The position numbers were made by a program, and so were the translations under genes. A DNA stretch of 64,000 nucleotides from Labrenzia sp. DG1229 (lineage in GTDB: Bacteria > Pseudomonadota > Alphaproteobacteria > Rhizobiales > Stappiaceae): assembly GCF_000521215.1 (NCBI RefSeq), contig NZ_KI928932.1, forward strand, positions 155,093-219,092, read 5' to 3'. The notes beneath the pieces were generated by a model that made no database searches, was not told the origin of the DNA, and worked only from the letters and a program-made list of their open reading frames with translations. Shown piece by piece: positions 27,561-36,688 of this stretch (position 1 is the first letter of the stretch; each line of letters opens with the position of its first letter).

Positions 27561-28598
27561 ATGAGCAAGGGTGTGAATCTCAGGGAACTGTCAAATCGAC
27601 TGAAGCTTTCGCAGACGACCGTCAGCCGTGCTCTGAACGGCTATCCGGAAGTCAGCGCGGAGACCCGCAAACGCGTCGCGGAAATGGCCGAAGAGCTCGG
27701 CTACGCCCCCAACAGCCAGGCAAGGCGGCTGGCAACCGGGCGTTCGATGGCGATCGGTCACGTCATTCCCAGGTCGATCCACGAAATGATGAATCCGATC
27801 TTTCTGGAATTCATTGCCGGTGCAGGTGAAACCTACTCAAAACACGGTTACGACATGATCATTTCCGTTGTGGAGGATGATCACGAAGAAGATGCCTACC
27901 GGCAAATCGCCACTCGCAAGAAAGCCGACGGTGTGATTGTTCACGGCCCTGCGGCCGATGAACACCGTCACAAACTCTTGAAGGAAATCAATCTGCCGTT
28001 CGTTGTGCACGGGCGCATTCCCGGCGCCGAAAGCGAAACAACCTGGGTCGACATGAACAACCGGCGCGCCTTCGAGCGCGCAACCAACCTTCTGCTCGAT
28101 CTCGGGCACAAGCGGATCGCGCTTCTGAACGGCCTCGAACACATGGACTTTGCCCGGCGCAGGCGAAAGGGTTTCGAAGATGCATTGGCCGAGCGAGGCC
28201 TGGCGGCAGACACCGCGATCATGCGAAGTTCCGACATGACGGAGCCTTACGGCTGCGACAACGCCATGGAAATGCTGAAGTCGGACAGCCCGCCGACAGC
28301 CTTCCTGGTTTCGTCAATGATCTCTGCGATCGGAGTTGCCCGCGCTATCGGACAATGTGGCCTGGAAACCGGAAAAGACGTTTCGATCATCACTCATGAT
28401 GATGCGCTTTCTTTCCTGCCCAACAGCGGTGAAGTGCCGATTTTCACCTGCACCCGATCATCCGTGCGGTATGCCGGACAAAGGGCTGCCGAACTGCTCC
28501 TCGACATAGTCGCCAGCCCTCAGCGGGAACCATCATCGCTCCATCTCGACGCGGAGTTGATCATCGGTCAATCCACCGGTCCGGTGCCGGGCAGGTGA
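27561..28598 (+). CDS. aglR: LacI-family regulator of the agl operon
   Basis: This 345-residue regulator has an N-terminal LacI helix-turn-helix (residues about 5-40: LRELSNRLKLSQTTVSRALN, then ARRLATG as hinge). A periplasmic-binding-like effector domain carries DLGHKRIALLNG and DALSFLPNSG. The ATG at 27561 is taken because the helix-turn-helix starts there. It is divergent from aglE, as aglR is in rhizobia, so it probably represses aglEFGK in the absence of alpha-glucoside. Confidence 0.85.
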   Translation: MSKGVNLRELSNRLKLSQTTVSRALNGYPEVSAETRKRVAEMAEELGYAPNSQARRLATGRSMAIGHVIPRSIHEMMNPIFLEFIAGAGETYSKHGYDMIISVVEDDHEEDAYRQIATRKKADGVIVHGPAADEHRHKLLKEINLPFVVHGRIPGAESETTWVDMNNRRAFERATNLLLDLGHKRIALLNGLEHMDFARRRRKGFEDALAERGLAADTAIMRSSDMTEPYGCDNAMEMLKSDSPPTAFLVSSMISAIGVARAIGQCGLETGKDVSIITHDDALSFLPNSGEVPIFTCTRSSVRYAGQRAAELLLDIVASPQREPSSLHLDAELIIGQSTGPVPGR

Positions 28599-28659
28599 AA
28601 CGGTCGACCGTAATACTCGTCGGTTCCAACGGAGTGGCGCAATTCACCTTTTTGCAGAC

Positions 28660-29331
28660 TTAAACTTGGGATAACCCACTGTTTTGCATCAGGTTTTTCA
28701 TGGTACTCAGTCCATGCAGGCGATGCGCCTTGGCGATCTCGGAGGCCGTCTCGGCGTCACCTGCCGCGATCGCCTCCACGATCCTTCGATGATCTTCCGA
28801 ATTGGCGGCTGGTGCCCCGCTCAGACGCAGCAGTACTGAATTTGCACGGTAGATCTGGTCGAGCAGGCCCGTGATCTCGATTTCAAGCCGGTCATTCCCG
28901 CAAAGTTCTGCGACCAGCCTGTGAAAACTGTCGTCCAGTTTCGCCCAGTTGCCGATGTTTTCAGCTTCCAGCGCGAGGTCACTTTCCGCAAGCAGATGCT
29001 CGAATTCTTCCAGGGCCCGGCCTCGGTCGTCCCGACAGGCCGCCTCGCGCGCCGCAAGCGCCTCAAGGACAGCCAGAATCTGGAATATCTCGCAAAAATC
29101 TTTACGGGATATCGCAACAACCTTGGCCCCTCTACGTGGCACCAGATCAATGAGTCCCTCGGCTTCAAGCCGGATCAGAGCTTCGCGCACCGGCGTCCGG
29201 CTCATTCCGAGCCGATTGGCAATATCCGGTTCAGGCGCCTGATATCCTGGCGGCAGAACGCCGTGTAAAATCTCGCGTTTCAGCCGTTCATATGCATTGT
29301 CGACCCGTGTGGACTTGGCTTTCGCTAACAT
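28660..29331 (-). CDS. GntR-family regulator (FadR/FCD subfamily)
   Basis: This 223-residue regulator has an N-terminal winged helix (YERLKREILHGVLPPG, MSRTPVREALIRLEAEGLI, LVPRRGAKV at residues 14-70). An all-helical FCD effector domain (about 80-210) carries the expected metal-binding pattern (DDSFHRLVAELCGN, HRRIVEAI, AHRLHG). It is convergent with aglR and preceded by a long AT-rich gap. No obvious target lies beside it, so its regulon is unknown; organic acids are typical ligands of the subfamily. Confidence 0.85.
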   Translation of the reverse strand: MLAKAKSTRVDNAYERLKREILHGVLPPGYQAPEPDIANRLGMSRTPVREALIRLEAEGLIDLVPRRGAKVVAISRKDFCEIFQILAVLEALAAREAACRDDRGRALEEFEHLLAESDLALEAENIGNWAKLDDSFHRLVAELCGNDRLEIEITGLLDQIYRANSVLLRLSGAPAANSEDHRRIVEAIAAGDAETASEIAKAHRLHGLSTMKNLMQNSGLSQV

Positions 29332-30098
29332 TGCCTGAAGCTTTCAAACCTTTTGCGGTGACCAGATGATTGCGCAGGAAATCCGGTGGCGGGCAAACCC
29401 GACCGGGAGGACCCTTTTTTGCAAGCAAATCAATTCATCCTTGATAATTATATCGATAAAATTTTACACAAATGCCGATTTTGCCGAAAGAGATTGCCCG
29501 CTGGCAATACTGCCCGAACGTTATCCTGTTGTTTTTAAATTGAAATTTCGCACAGCACTCGAAGTAAGCATCGTCAAAAATACGTATGATCCCCTTGAAG
29601 AAAGCCGTACAAGATCATTTGACAACCGTGCTGCTCGAGAAATCTTCTGCGTTTTCGGCACCGTATCGGGATTTGGCAGTCATTACCTGTTGACCAGATA
29701 ATCGAACGCGCCAAAACGTTTGCCATGCCCAACAGCTTGCCCATTGTGAGGTCATTCAAATTGGCGCCAATAAAATTTCAGCGACCGCACTTCCATTCAA
29801 TTCTATTATTTACTCAAGCTCTATAACAACCTAAGAATAAATCTGAAAAAGAGCATTGTATTTATGCATTTGTGAAACAACAACTAATTAATTATCAATA
29901 TTGAACCAGAAATACATCAAAAAGTGAATTTCTATATTCAAGCTTATTTGTATTTGTCAGATAATCGGTATTTTATTCAATAATTCGTATTTTTACCTTT
30001 GGAGAGTTTGCATGATTTTCACCAGCAAATCCCCAGTCGCTTACCATTGGTTAACCATATAAATTTACTTTTTGCGCAGATAACAAAACGGCGCATTG
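29332..30098. other. Long AT-rich intergenic region before the TolC-like gene
   Basis: About 770 bases of clearly lower GC than the flanks separate the GntR gene from the tolC-like gene. Frames at 29366-29701 (+) and 29574-29759 (-) lack family features and good ribosome-binding sites. At 30041-30058 TTACCAT-TGG-TTAACCAT resembles tandem CtrA half-sites (TTAACCAT), 41 bp before the TolC-like start. Otherwise I see nothing. Confidence 0.45.
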
Positions 30099-31703
30099 AT
30101 GACACCTTTTTTCGCCCCTCTGAAATTGCTGCGGGGGATCAGTTCCAACCTGGCAATTATTCTGTCGGGACTGTCTCTGGTCAGCCTGCTCCTCGCGCAG
30201 GCGCCCGCCATGGCACAATCGCTGGAGGAAGCCATGTCGGCTGCCTACACCGTCAATCCGCGCCTCAAGGCGGAGCGCTCGCGCTATCAGGCGACAAACC
30301 AGGGCGTCTGGACGGCGCGATCGGAATTCCTGCCGACCGTCACCGGTTCCTACCTGGGGGAGCACAACGCCCGCAGCCTGAACAGCACAAACAACCGCGA
30401 TCGCGATTTTTCACACGAACTGAACCTCTCTGTCTCGCAGACCCTTTTTCAGGGTTTTGCAGGTGTGAACCGTCTTAACCAGGCGCATGAGGAGGCTGTT
30501 TCCGGACGCAACCAGTTGATTGGTGCTGAACAGACATTGATGCTGAATACAGCCGATGCCTATCTCCGTGTCGTGAGGGACCTCGAAATTCTTGGTCGCC
30601 TGAGGGCTTATACCGCCGTGGTTCAACGCGAGGTGACAGCATCCAGGGCGCGTTACAGGTCCGGCGATGCGACCCGGACCGACATCGAACAGGCACTTGC
30701 ACGTCTGGCGGAAGCCCAAGGGAACAGCGACCAGGCAGTCGGTGACCTGGAGGCATCGGAAGCCCTGTATGAGCGCCTGACCGGTCAAATCCCGAAACGA
30801 CTCGGATGGCCAGCCGTTCCCAAATCGATCCTGCCGGCAAATCTGGACGACGCCATATCAACTGCGCTTCAGAACAACCCGTCCATTCGCGCCGCCACTG
30901 CGGATGCAAGAGCAGCCCGTTACGCGGCTCGTGCCTCGGTTGGCGACATGCTTCCACGTGTCTCGCTCGAGAGCGAATGGGAAAACGGATACAAGGACAA
31001 TCTTTCCAGTCAGGACGACGAAGAGTTCAGATTCGGTGTGCGCGTATCTGCACCGCTGTTCACCGGTGGTCGGAACATTGCCGCCGTCAGGCGCGCGAAA
31101 TTCACCGCTTCACAGGAAGAGTATGAACTCGATGACACGCAGCAGATCATTCGGGAAAATGTCATCCGGGCAATGAAGCAGCGCACGGCTTCAAGGCTTC
31201 GCGCACAAGCAGGCAAAAGGGCGATCGAGGCAAACAAAAGAGCCGTCAAGGGTCTTCAGATCGAGTTTGACGGCGGTCAGCGCACATTGCTCGACGTTCT
31301 GGACGGTGAACGGGAACTGCTCTTGAGCCAGGTTGATTATGTCCGTACCCGCTATGATGCGCGGATTGCCGATTTCTTCCTGTTGGCCAACATTGGCCGG
31401 TTGGCTCCCAGGCACTTTGCAATCATCGAAACGCGTCCGGCTCCGGTCAGTCGGCTCGTTCCTGAATTTCCTCCCGCAAACCTGGAACTTGGTCCAACTG
31501 AAAACGACACGGAAGAGACACAGGTGGCAGCTGCATCTCATATTGAACCGCTTGGCTATCAGTCTCAGGCAAACGGTTCCATAAAATGGGTCAACTGGCC
31601 ATACCGCAACGGCGCTGAAAAAGAAGCTCGGCCAGCTGTACCAAGGAACCGGACACGGAATCTCTGGAATTCCCTCGCCGCACTCGGTCTTCACCACTTC
31701 TGA
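30099..31703 (+). CDS. tolC: TolC-family outer membrane channel protein
   Basis: This 534-residue outer membrane efflux protein has a signal sequence to about APAMAQS (residue 41). Two tandem OEP repeats follow (about 45-240 and 250-440) with SLEEAMSAAYTVNPRLKAERS, SQTLFQGF and SAPLFTGGRNIAAVRRAKF. The C-terminal ~90 residues are a polar periplasmic tail. It forms the trimeric exit duct for type I secretion or RND pumps. No membrane-fusion or inner-membrane partner is adjacent, so it probably serves several systems. The ATG at 30099 is chosen over the TTG one codon before. Confidence 0.88.
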   Translation: MTPFFAPLKLLRGISSNLAIILSGLSLVSLLLAQAPAMAQSLEEAMSAAYTVNPRLKAERSRYQATNQGVWTARSEFLPTVTGSYLGEHNARSLNSTNNRDRDFSHELNLSVSQTLFQGFAGVNRLNQAHEEAVSGRNQLIGAEQTLMLNTADAYLRVVRDLEILGRLRAYTAVVQREVTASRARYRSGDATRTDIEQALARLAEAQGNSDQAVGDLEASEALYERLTGQIPKRLGWPAVPKSILPANLDDAISTALQNNPSIRAATADARAARYAARASVGDMLPRVSLESEWENGYKDNLSSQDDEEFRFGVRVSAPLFTGGRNIAAVRRAKFTASQEEYELDDTQQIIRENVIRAMKQRTASRLRAQAGKRAIEANKRAVKGLQIEFDGGQRTLLDVLDGERELLLSQVDYVRTRYDARIADFFLLANIGRLAPRHFAIIETRPAPVSRLVPEFPPANLELGPTENDTEETQVAAASHIEPLGYQSQANGSIKWVNWPYRNGAEKEARPAVPRNRTRNLWNSLAALGLHHF

Positions 31704-31820
31704 TCATCCCTTCATCCCCTTGTCTCCGACTCATCTTTTGAAATAAGTCTCTTTCATTGCCCTTTGATGCAGGCTTGGTCCTCCTTCAGTGCCTGCCGCG
31801 ATTTCAGGAGAGTTTTGAAG

Positions 31821-32768
31821 ATGAAGCCGGTTATTCCCTTCGTACCTGAAGCAACTTCTCACGAACGGGATATGTGGCAGGAAGAACTTGGCAGGACACT
31901 GGCCCCATATGCCACCGTCAAACCGTTCGAAAAGCTGACCGACGATGAACGCCAAACTGCCACGGTGGCAATTGTCGCAAATCCGGATCCGGCCGATGTT
32001 GCCGCTCTCCCCAATCTTGTCTGGGTACAGAGCCTGTGGGCCGGTGTTGAACGCCTGACCGCCGAATTGCCGCGGGATGGACCGCTGATCGTGCGTCTGG
32101 CCGACCCGCAGATGGCGGACACCATGTCCGAGGCCGTGCTTGCCTGGACGCTCTACGTTCATCGCGACATGCCGCGCTACATGCATCAGCAACGCGATAA
32201 GGTCTGGCAGGAGCAGCTTCTGAAAACACCGCAGGAACGCACGGTTGGTGTTCTCGGCCTGGGGAAACTGGGAAGTGCCTCTGCCCAGCGTCTGAGTGCC
32301 AACGGTTTCAGGGTCCTGGGTTGGAGCCGTAGTGAAAAAACCCGTGATGGCATCATCTGCTTTCATGGCAAGGAAGGATTGTTCAACCTCCTCGGACAGT
32401 CCGACATTGTCGTGGTTCTGGTGCCGCTTACCTCCGAAACGCGTGGAATGTTGAGTTCTGAAGAACTGAATGGCTGCAAACGGGGAGCAGCCATCATCAA
32501 TTTTGCCCGGGGACCTATCCTTGATGTCGATGCGCTTATGGCAGCGCTCGATCGGGGGCATCTTTCGCACGCCGTTCTCGACGTATTCGATGAAGAACCG
32601 CTTACGCCGGAAAGCCCGCTTTGGCAGCACGACAAAGTGACGGTGCTGCCGCACATTTCTGCACCGACAATCACCGGCGCAGCATCAATGATTGTCGCCA
32701 GGAACATACAAGCGTATCTAGAGTCGGGAAGAGTTCCGCAACATATCGACCGAATGCAGGGATACTGA
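31821..32768 (+). CDS. D-2-hydroxyacid dehydrogenase (GhrA-like glyoxylate/hydroxypyruvate reductase)
   Basis: This 315-residue NAD(P)-dependent reductase has the Rossmann motif VGVLGLGKLGSASAQRL at about 140-156 and the second signature DIVVVLVPLTSETRGMLS. The catalytic set is Arg in NFARGP, Glu in DVFDEEPL, and His in VLPHISAPT. This matches the GhrA branch. The ATG at 31821 follows AGGAG. It is 81 bp ahead of a sugar-isomerase-like gene with which it may form an operon. Substrate is inferred from family. Confidence 0.85.
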   Translation: MKPVIPFVPEATSHERDMWQEELGRTLAPYATVKPFEKLTDDERQTATVAIVANPDPADVAALPNLVWVQSLWAGVERLTAELPRDGPLIVRLADPQMADTMSEAVLAWTLYVHRDMPRYMHQQRDKVWQEQLLKTPQERTVGVLGLGKLGSASAQRLSANGFRVLGWSRSEKTRDGIICFHGKEGLFNLLGQSDIVVVLVPLTSETRGMLSSEELNGCKRGAAIINFARGPILDVDALMAALDRGHLSHAVLDVFDEEPLTPESPLWQHDKVTVLPHISAPTITGAASMIVARNIQAYLESGRVPQHIDRMQGY

Positions 32769-32849
32769 ACGATGACGTCTCTGCGTCGTAACAGTGTCAA
32801 GGAAATCGATCTATCAGGTTCTCAAGTCTTCAGCTTCAGCAGGTAAACA

Positions 32850-33668
32850 ATGTCAGATCTTCCGATTCTCGGCGCAGCACTCAACGTCAATGCTCTTGAG
32901 ACCTATCGCCAGCTGATGCTCGACAAACCCCGGGATCTTGAGCTGCAGGACTTCTGGCCCGGAGAGGTCCTCAACGGTGACTGGATGCCGCTGGTTGAGC
33001 GAGCAAAGTCACTTCTTGACGGCCACGAAGGCCGCGTTGGTATTCATGGCCCTTTCTGGGGTTTCACCATCGATTCCGTGGATATCGATGTTCGGCAGGT
33101 CGTCAGGAAACGCCTGCTGCAGGGTCTCGACGTCTGTGAAGCGCTTGGTGCAACGCATATGGTCGTTCACAGCCCCTATTCCACCTGGGACCACAACAAT
33201 CTCGACAATTTCGAAAACGCCCGCGAACGCAAGATCGAGCTTTGCCACCTGACCATGAAGGACGCTGTCAGGCGTGCGGAGGACATCGGCTGCGAACTGG
33301 TGATCGAGAACATAGAGGACAAGGATCCCCATGCGCGGGTCAACCTCGCCGAAAGCTTCGACTCGCCCTCTGTGAAAGTGTCGATCGATACTGGCCATGC
33401 GCATTATGCCCACGGTTCTACCGGCGCTCCTCCGGTAGATTATTACGTCAAGGCTGCCGGTAACGCACTTCGTCACATCCACCTCCAGGACGCGGATGGT
33501 TATGCAGACCGCCACTGGACGCTCGGTAAAGGCACGGTCAACTGGCATGCCGTCTTTGATGCGCTTGCGAAACTCGACAGCAACCCGAGGCTGATCATTG
33601 AGCTCCGCGATCACGCCGGACTTCCGGCCTCCATAGCCAACATGGCCGCACTCGGACTGGCTCAGTAA
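32850..33668 (+). CDS. Sugar phosphate isomerase/epimerase family protein (TIM barrel)
   Basis: This 272-residue AP_endonuc_2/xylose-isomerase-like barrel protein carries metal-ligand-type segments LVIENIEDKD (Glu), VSIDTGHAHYAH (Asp/His), RHIHLQDADG (His) and LIIELRDH (Glu). It probably isomerises or epimerises a small sugar or keto-acid with a divalent metal. Its pairing with the upstream hydroxyacid dehydrogenase suggests a shared catabolic route. The exact substrate cannot be read from the sequence. Confidence 0.75.
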   Translation: MSDLPILGAALNVNALETYRQLMLDKPRDLELQDFWPGEVLNGDWMPLVERAKSLLDGHEGRVGIHGPFWGFTIDSVDIDVRQVVRKRLLQGLDVCEALGATHMVVHSPYSTWDHNNLDNFENARERKIELCHLTMKDAVRRAEDIGCELVIENIEDKDPHARVNLAESFDSPSVKVSIDTGHAHYAHGSTGAPPVDYYVKAAGNALRHIHLQDADGYADRHWTLGKGTVNWHAVFDALAKLDSNPRLIIELRDHAGLPASIANMAALGLAQ

Positions 33669-33823
33669 GTGCTTGCATGCTCGGAAGCGACGCGACCCCA
33701 CAAACTTGTGAAGAGGTTTTATCGGACAAGAACACACCCTTTGCCTAAGTAAGGCGCAATAGGCTCAGGGCCGGTCTTCACACCTCCTGGACCCAAAGAA
33801 TTCAGCAAGGGTACTCAAACCAG

Positions 33824-34540
33824 ATGCTCGAACTTCCGCTGGCTTATCTCGCTGGTCTCCTGACCCTGATCAACCCATGCGTGCTGCCAGTTCTTCCGAT
33901 CGTTCTCGCTTCTGCACTCAACGCAAACCGGCAGGCGCCGTTTGCGCTGGCGGCAGGAATGAGCGTTTCCTTCGTCGCTGTGGGCATGCTGATTTCAACG
34001 CTCGGCTACGCCATCGGTCTGACGGAAGACATCATGTCCAAGGCCGGTGCCAGCCTGATGATCGTCTTCGGAATTGTTTTGCTGGTCCCGTCCTTCAGCC
34101 AGCGGTTCGAGCTCGCCACTGCGGGGATTTCGGGTTCCGCAGGTCAAAGACTGCAGAGCACTGACACGAGTGGCCTTCGAGGCCAGTTCCTTGGTGGTGT
34201 ATTGCTGGGCGCCGTCTGGTCGCCTTGCATCGGACCGACTCTCGGCGGTGCAATCGCGCTTGCCTCCCAGGGCGAGAACCTGCTTTGGGCCACGCTCATC
34301 ATGTGCTCTTTTGCTCTGGGCGTCTCGACCCTGATTGTCGGCCTTGGCCTCGGAGCTGGACAGACCCTGAGGATGAGGGCTGACAAACTGCGCGGGATTG
34401 CCGAGAAATCCAAATCCGTCATGGGAATCGTATTTATCGCAGTCGGCTTGTTACTCTTGCTCAATGTCCATCACATGATCGACGCATGGGCCATGAGCGT
34501 CATGCCCATCTGGCTGCAGGATTTGTCAGTCCGGTTTTGA
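33824..34540 (+). CDS. ccdA: CcdA-like membrane thiol:disulfide transporter
   Basis: This 238-residue inner-membrane protein has six hydrophobic segments. Two conserved cysteine sites are expected for CcdA/DsbD-beta: LINPCVLPVLP in the first helix and VWSPCIGPTLGG near residue 130. It moves reducing power from cytoplasmic thioredoxin to the periplasm. The next gene, 22 bp downstream, is a secreted thioredoxin-fold protein, its likely electron acceptor. Confidence 0.85.
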   Translation: MLELPLAYLAGLLTLINPCVLPVLPIVLASALNANRQAPFALAAGMSVSFVAVGMLISTLGYAIGLTEDIMSKAGASLMIVFGIVLLVPSFSQRFELATAGISGSAGQRLQSTDTSGLRGQFLGGVLLGAVWSPCIGPTLGGAIALASQGENLLWATLIMCSFALGVSTLIVGLGLGAGQTLRMRADKLRGIAEKSKSVMGIVFIAVGLLLLLNVHHMIDAWAMSVMPIWLQDLSVRF

Positions 34541-34562
34541 TTTTATCGGGAAAGGAAGTCTT

Positions 34563-34985
34563 ATGAATCGTCGCCATTTTCTTGCCACGACCGCTGGTGC
34601 CGCATTAACCGCTGTGATGCTCCCGGCAACCGCACTTGCCGGAGGAACTTTCGATTATTCTCCGGGACTTATCCAGAAGCATCTTGCCGACGGCAAGACC
34701 GTTTTCGTCGACTACGCAGCCTCCTGGTGCGGTACCTGCGCGCGACAGGAGCGAGTGATCAATGCTCTCAGATCCGAAAACCCGGCCTACGACCAGGCGC
34801 TGGTTTTCGTGCGGGTCGACTGGGATGACTACAGTCGCCACGAAGTGACCAGGTCGCGCAAAATTCCGCGCCGGTCGACGCTTATTGTTCTGAAAGGCGA
34901 TCAGGAACTGGGACGCGTAGTTGCCGGAACAAGCGAAAAACAGATCAAGTCCCTGCTCGATGTAGGACTTCAGGCAGGGAGCTGA
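34563..34985 (+). CDS. Exported thioredoxin-like protein
   Basis: This 140-residue protein has an N-terminal export signal (NRRHFLATTAGAALTAVML; the RR pair makes Tat export possible, though Sec is not excluded). The mature thioredoxin fold has a CGTC active site in AASWCGTCARQERV near residues 57-65. It sits directly after ccdA and is probably kept reduced by it in the periplasm. Its final target may be a cytochrome c maturation or peptide-repair protein, which cannot be told here. Confidence 0.82.
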   Translation: MNRRHFLATTAGAALTAVMLPATALAGGTFDYSPGLIQKHLADGKTVFVDYAASWCGTCARQERVINALRSENPAYDQALVFVRVDWDDYSRHEVTRSRKIPRRSTLIVLKGDQELGRVVAGTSEKQIKSLLDVGLQAGS

Positions 34986-34994
34986 CCAGCTTCC

Positions 34995-35013
34995 GGCCGG
35001 ACAAGAACCGGCC
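34995..35013. terminator. Stem-loop between convergent genes, possible terminator
   Basis: GGCCGG-ACAAGAA-CCGGCC lies between the thioredoxin stop and the gnd stop. There is no clear T-run on either strand, so termination would be weak or factor-assisted. Confidence 0.4.
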
Positions 35014-35042
35014 TCCGCGTTCCCCGCGCAGGTCTTGTCGTG

Positions 35043-36467
35043 TCAGCCCATCGCCCAGGGACCGTGGTACCCGCCACCGTTCTTGTCGGTTCTTTCAAAG
35101 CCATGCGCGCCGAAGAAATCGCGCTGTCCCTGAAGCATGTTCGCAGTTGAGCGCGCGGTGCGCATGATGTCGAAATAGGACAGAGCCGAAGACAGGGCGG
35201 GAACCGGTAACCCGTGAAGCGCCGCCTGCGCCACAACCTGACGCAATTTGCCTTCGGTCTCCTTCAGTTTCTCCGAAAAGAACGGCGCAAACATCAGGTT
35301 CCGCTGCGGATCATCCGTCAGTGCTGCCGACATGTCGTTCAGCATAGCGGATCGGATAATGCAGCCGTTCCGCCAGATCATGGCAATTTTCGGCAGATGC
35401 ATGGCCCATCCGTATTGCTTTGCAGCTTCCAGAATGAGACCGAACCCCTGCGCGTAGCAGACGATCTTGCCGGCAACGAGCGCCGCTTCGAGAGCATCGA
35501 TGCCGAGAACATTCCGGTCCATGGGTTGAGGCGCCGCGCCGAATTCCACCTCGCCTGCCTTGCGCTCATCAAGCCTGGAGGACATGTTGCGTACCGCGAC
35601 CGCTGCCTCGATGGTGCTTGCCGGCGTTCCGAGCATCAATGCTTCTATCGCCGTCCAGCGGCCGGTGCCCTTCTGCCCTGCCCGATCAAGGATAATATCG
35701 AGCATAGGTTTGCCGGTCTGCGGATCCGCCGCCTTGGCCACCTTTCCGGAGATTTCGATCAGATAGGATTGCAGGATACCGCCGTTCCAGGTCTCCAGCA
35801 CCTCACCGATCTCACCGGCAGTCATGCCGAACCCGTCGCGCATGACGCCGTAGACCTCGGCGATCATCTGCATATCGGCATATTCAATGCCGTTATGCAC
35901 GGTCTTGACCAGGTGACCCGCCCCGGCCTCGCCCAGATGGGCGGCGCACGGTTCTCCGTCATGTTTTGCAGAGATCGCTTCGAGGATATGCCCGACCTGA
36001 TCCCAGGCATCCGCGGCGCCGCCTGCCATGACAGAAGGTCCGAACCGGGCACCTTCCTCACCACCTGAAACACCGATGCCCATGAAACGGGGGCCCTGCT
36101 TTTCAGCCGCTTCGGCACGCCGGTTGGTATCGTGATAATTGGCATTGCCGGCGTCAATGATGAGATCGCCGGCATCAAGCAAGGGTCGCAATGCTTCGAT
36201 CTGCGCGTCGACGGCCTCACCGGCCGGAACCATCAAGATGACTGCGCGCGGCGATTTTATCGAACCGACAAAGTGTTTCAGATCTTTCGATGGCACCAGT
36301 TTGGCGGCGAGTTCTCCCGCCTTGGCCATGAACTGGTCCGTCTTTTCGCCCGTCCTGTTGTAAACCGCGATCTGAAAGCCGTTTTCGGCAATGTTGAGAG
36401 CAAGGTTCCCGCCCATCGTTCCAAGACCGATCAGCCCAATTTCTGCAGTAGCGCCTTGTGAACTCAT
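35043..36467 (-). CDS. gnd: 6-phosphogluconate dehydrogenase, decarboxylating
   Basis: This 474-residue enzyme of the pentose phosphate pathway oxidises 6-phosphogluconate to ribulose 5-phosphate and CO2. It shows the N-terminal Rossmann motif GLGTMGGNLALN (about residues 13-24), the catalytic segment GVSGGEEGARFGPSVM, KTVHNGIEY, and the PROSITE-type signature LDRAGQKGTGRW. The length matches the dimeric family. The ATG at 36467 is preferred, with AAAGG upstream; the codon at 36485 would be a TTG. It is a single gene, convergent with the thioredoxin gene. Confidence 0.93.
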   Translation of the reverse strand: MSSQGATAEIGLIGLGTMGGNLALNIAENGFQIAVYNRTGEKTDQFMAKAGELAAKLVPSKDLKHFVGSIKSPRAVILMVPAGEAVDAQIEALRPLLDAGDLIIDAGNANYHDTNRRAEAAEKQGPRFMGIGVSGGEEGARFGPSVMAGGAADAWDQVGHILEAISAKHDGEPCAAHLGEAGAGHLVKTVHNGIEYADMQMIAEVYGVMRDGFGMTAGEIGEVLETWNGGILQSYLIEISGKVAKAADPQTGKPMLDIILDRAGQKGTGRWTAIEALMLGTPASTIEAAVAVRNMSSRLDERKAGEVEFGAAPQPMDRNVLGIDALEAALVAGKIVCYAQGFGLILEAAKQYGWAMHLPKIAMIWRNGCIIRSAMLNDMSAALTDDPQRNLMFAPFFSEKLKETEGKLRQVVAQAALHGLPVPALSSALSYFDIMRTARSTANMLQGQRDFFGAHGFERTDKNGGGYHGPWAMG

Positions 36468-36688
36468 AGACGGTGCCTTTCTCAAATCGATTTAACTTTT
36501 GGTCACGCGGTGATATCCGACCCGTCCCCTCGGGGCAATGCCTAGCTCGTCCCTCCAACCCATTCAGTTTTTTGACCAATACTTTCAAACGCGAGATTTC
36601 TGCGGCACTCGAAAATTACTGTCACATAAGACTGCTAACCACCTTGGCATCCGCATCCTCCTGCGGTTCTGCTCAAAGGATTTGTCTG

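Noticed and set aside
29366..29701. 111-residue frame in the AT-rich gap before the TolC-like gene
   Set aside because: Weak start context and no hydrophobic, domain or repeat pattern; composition is like the surrounding non-coding DNA.
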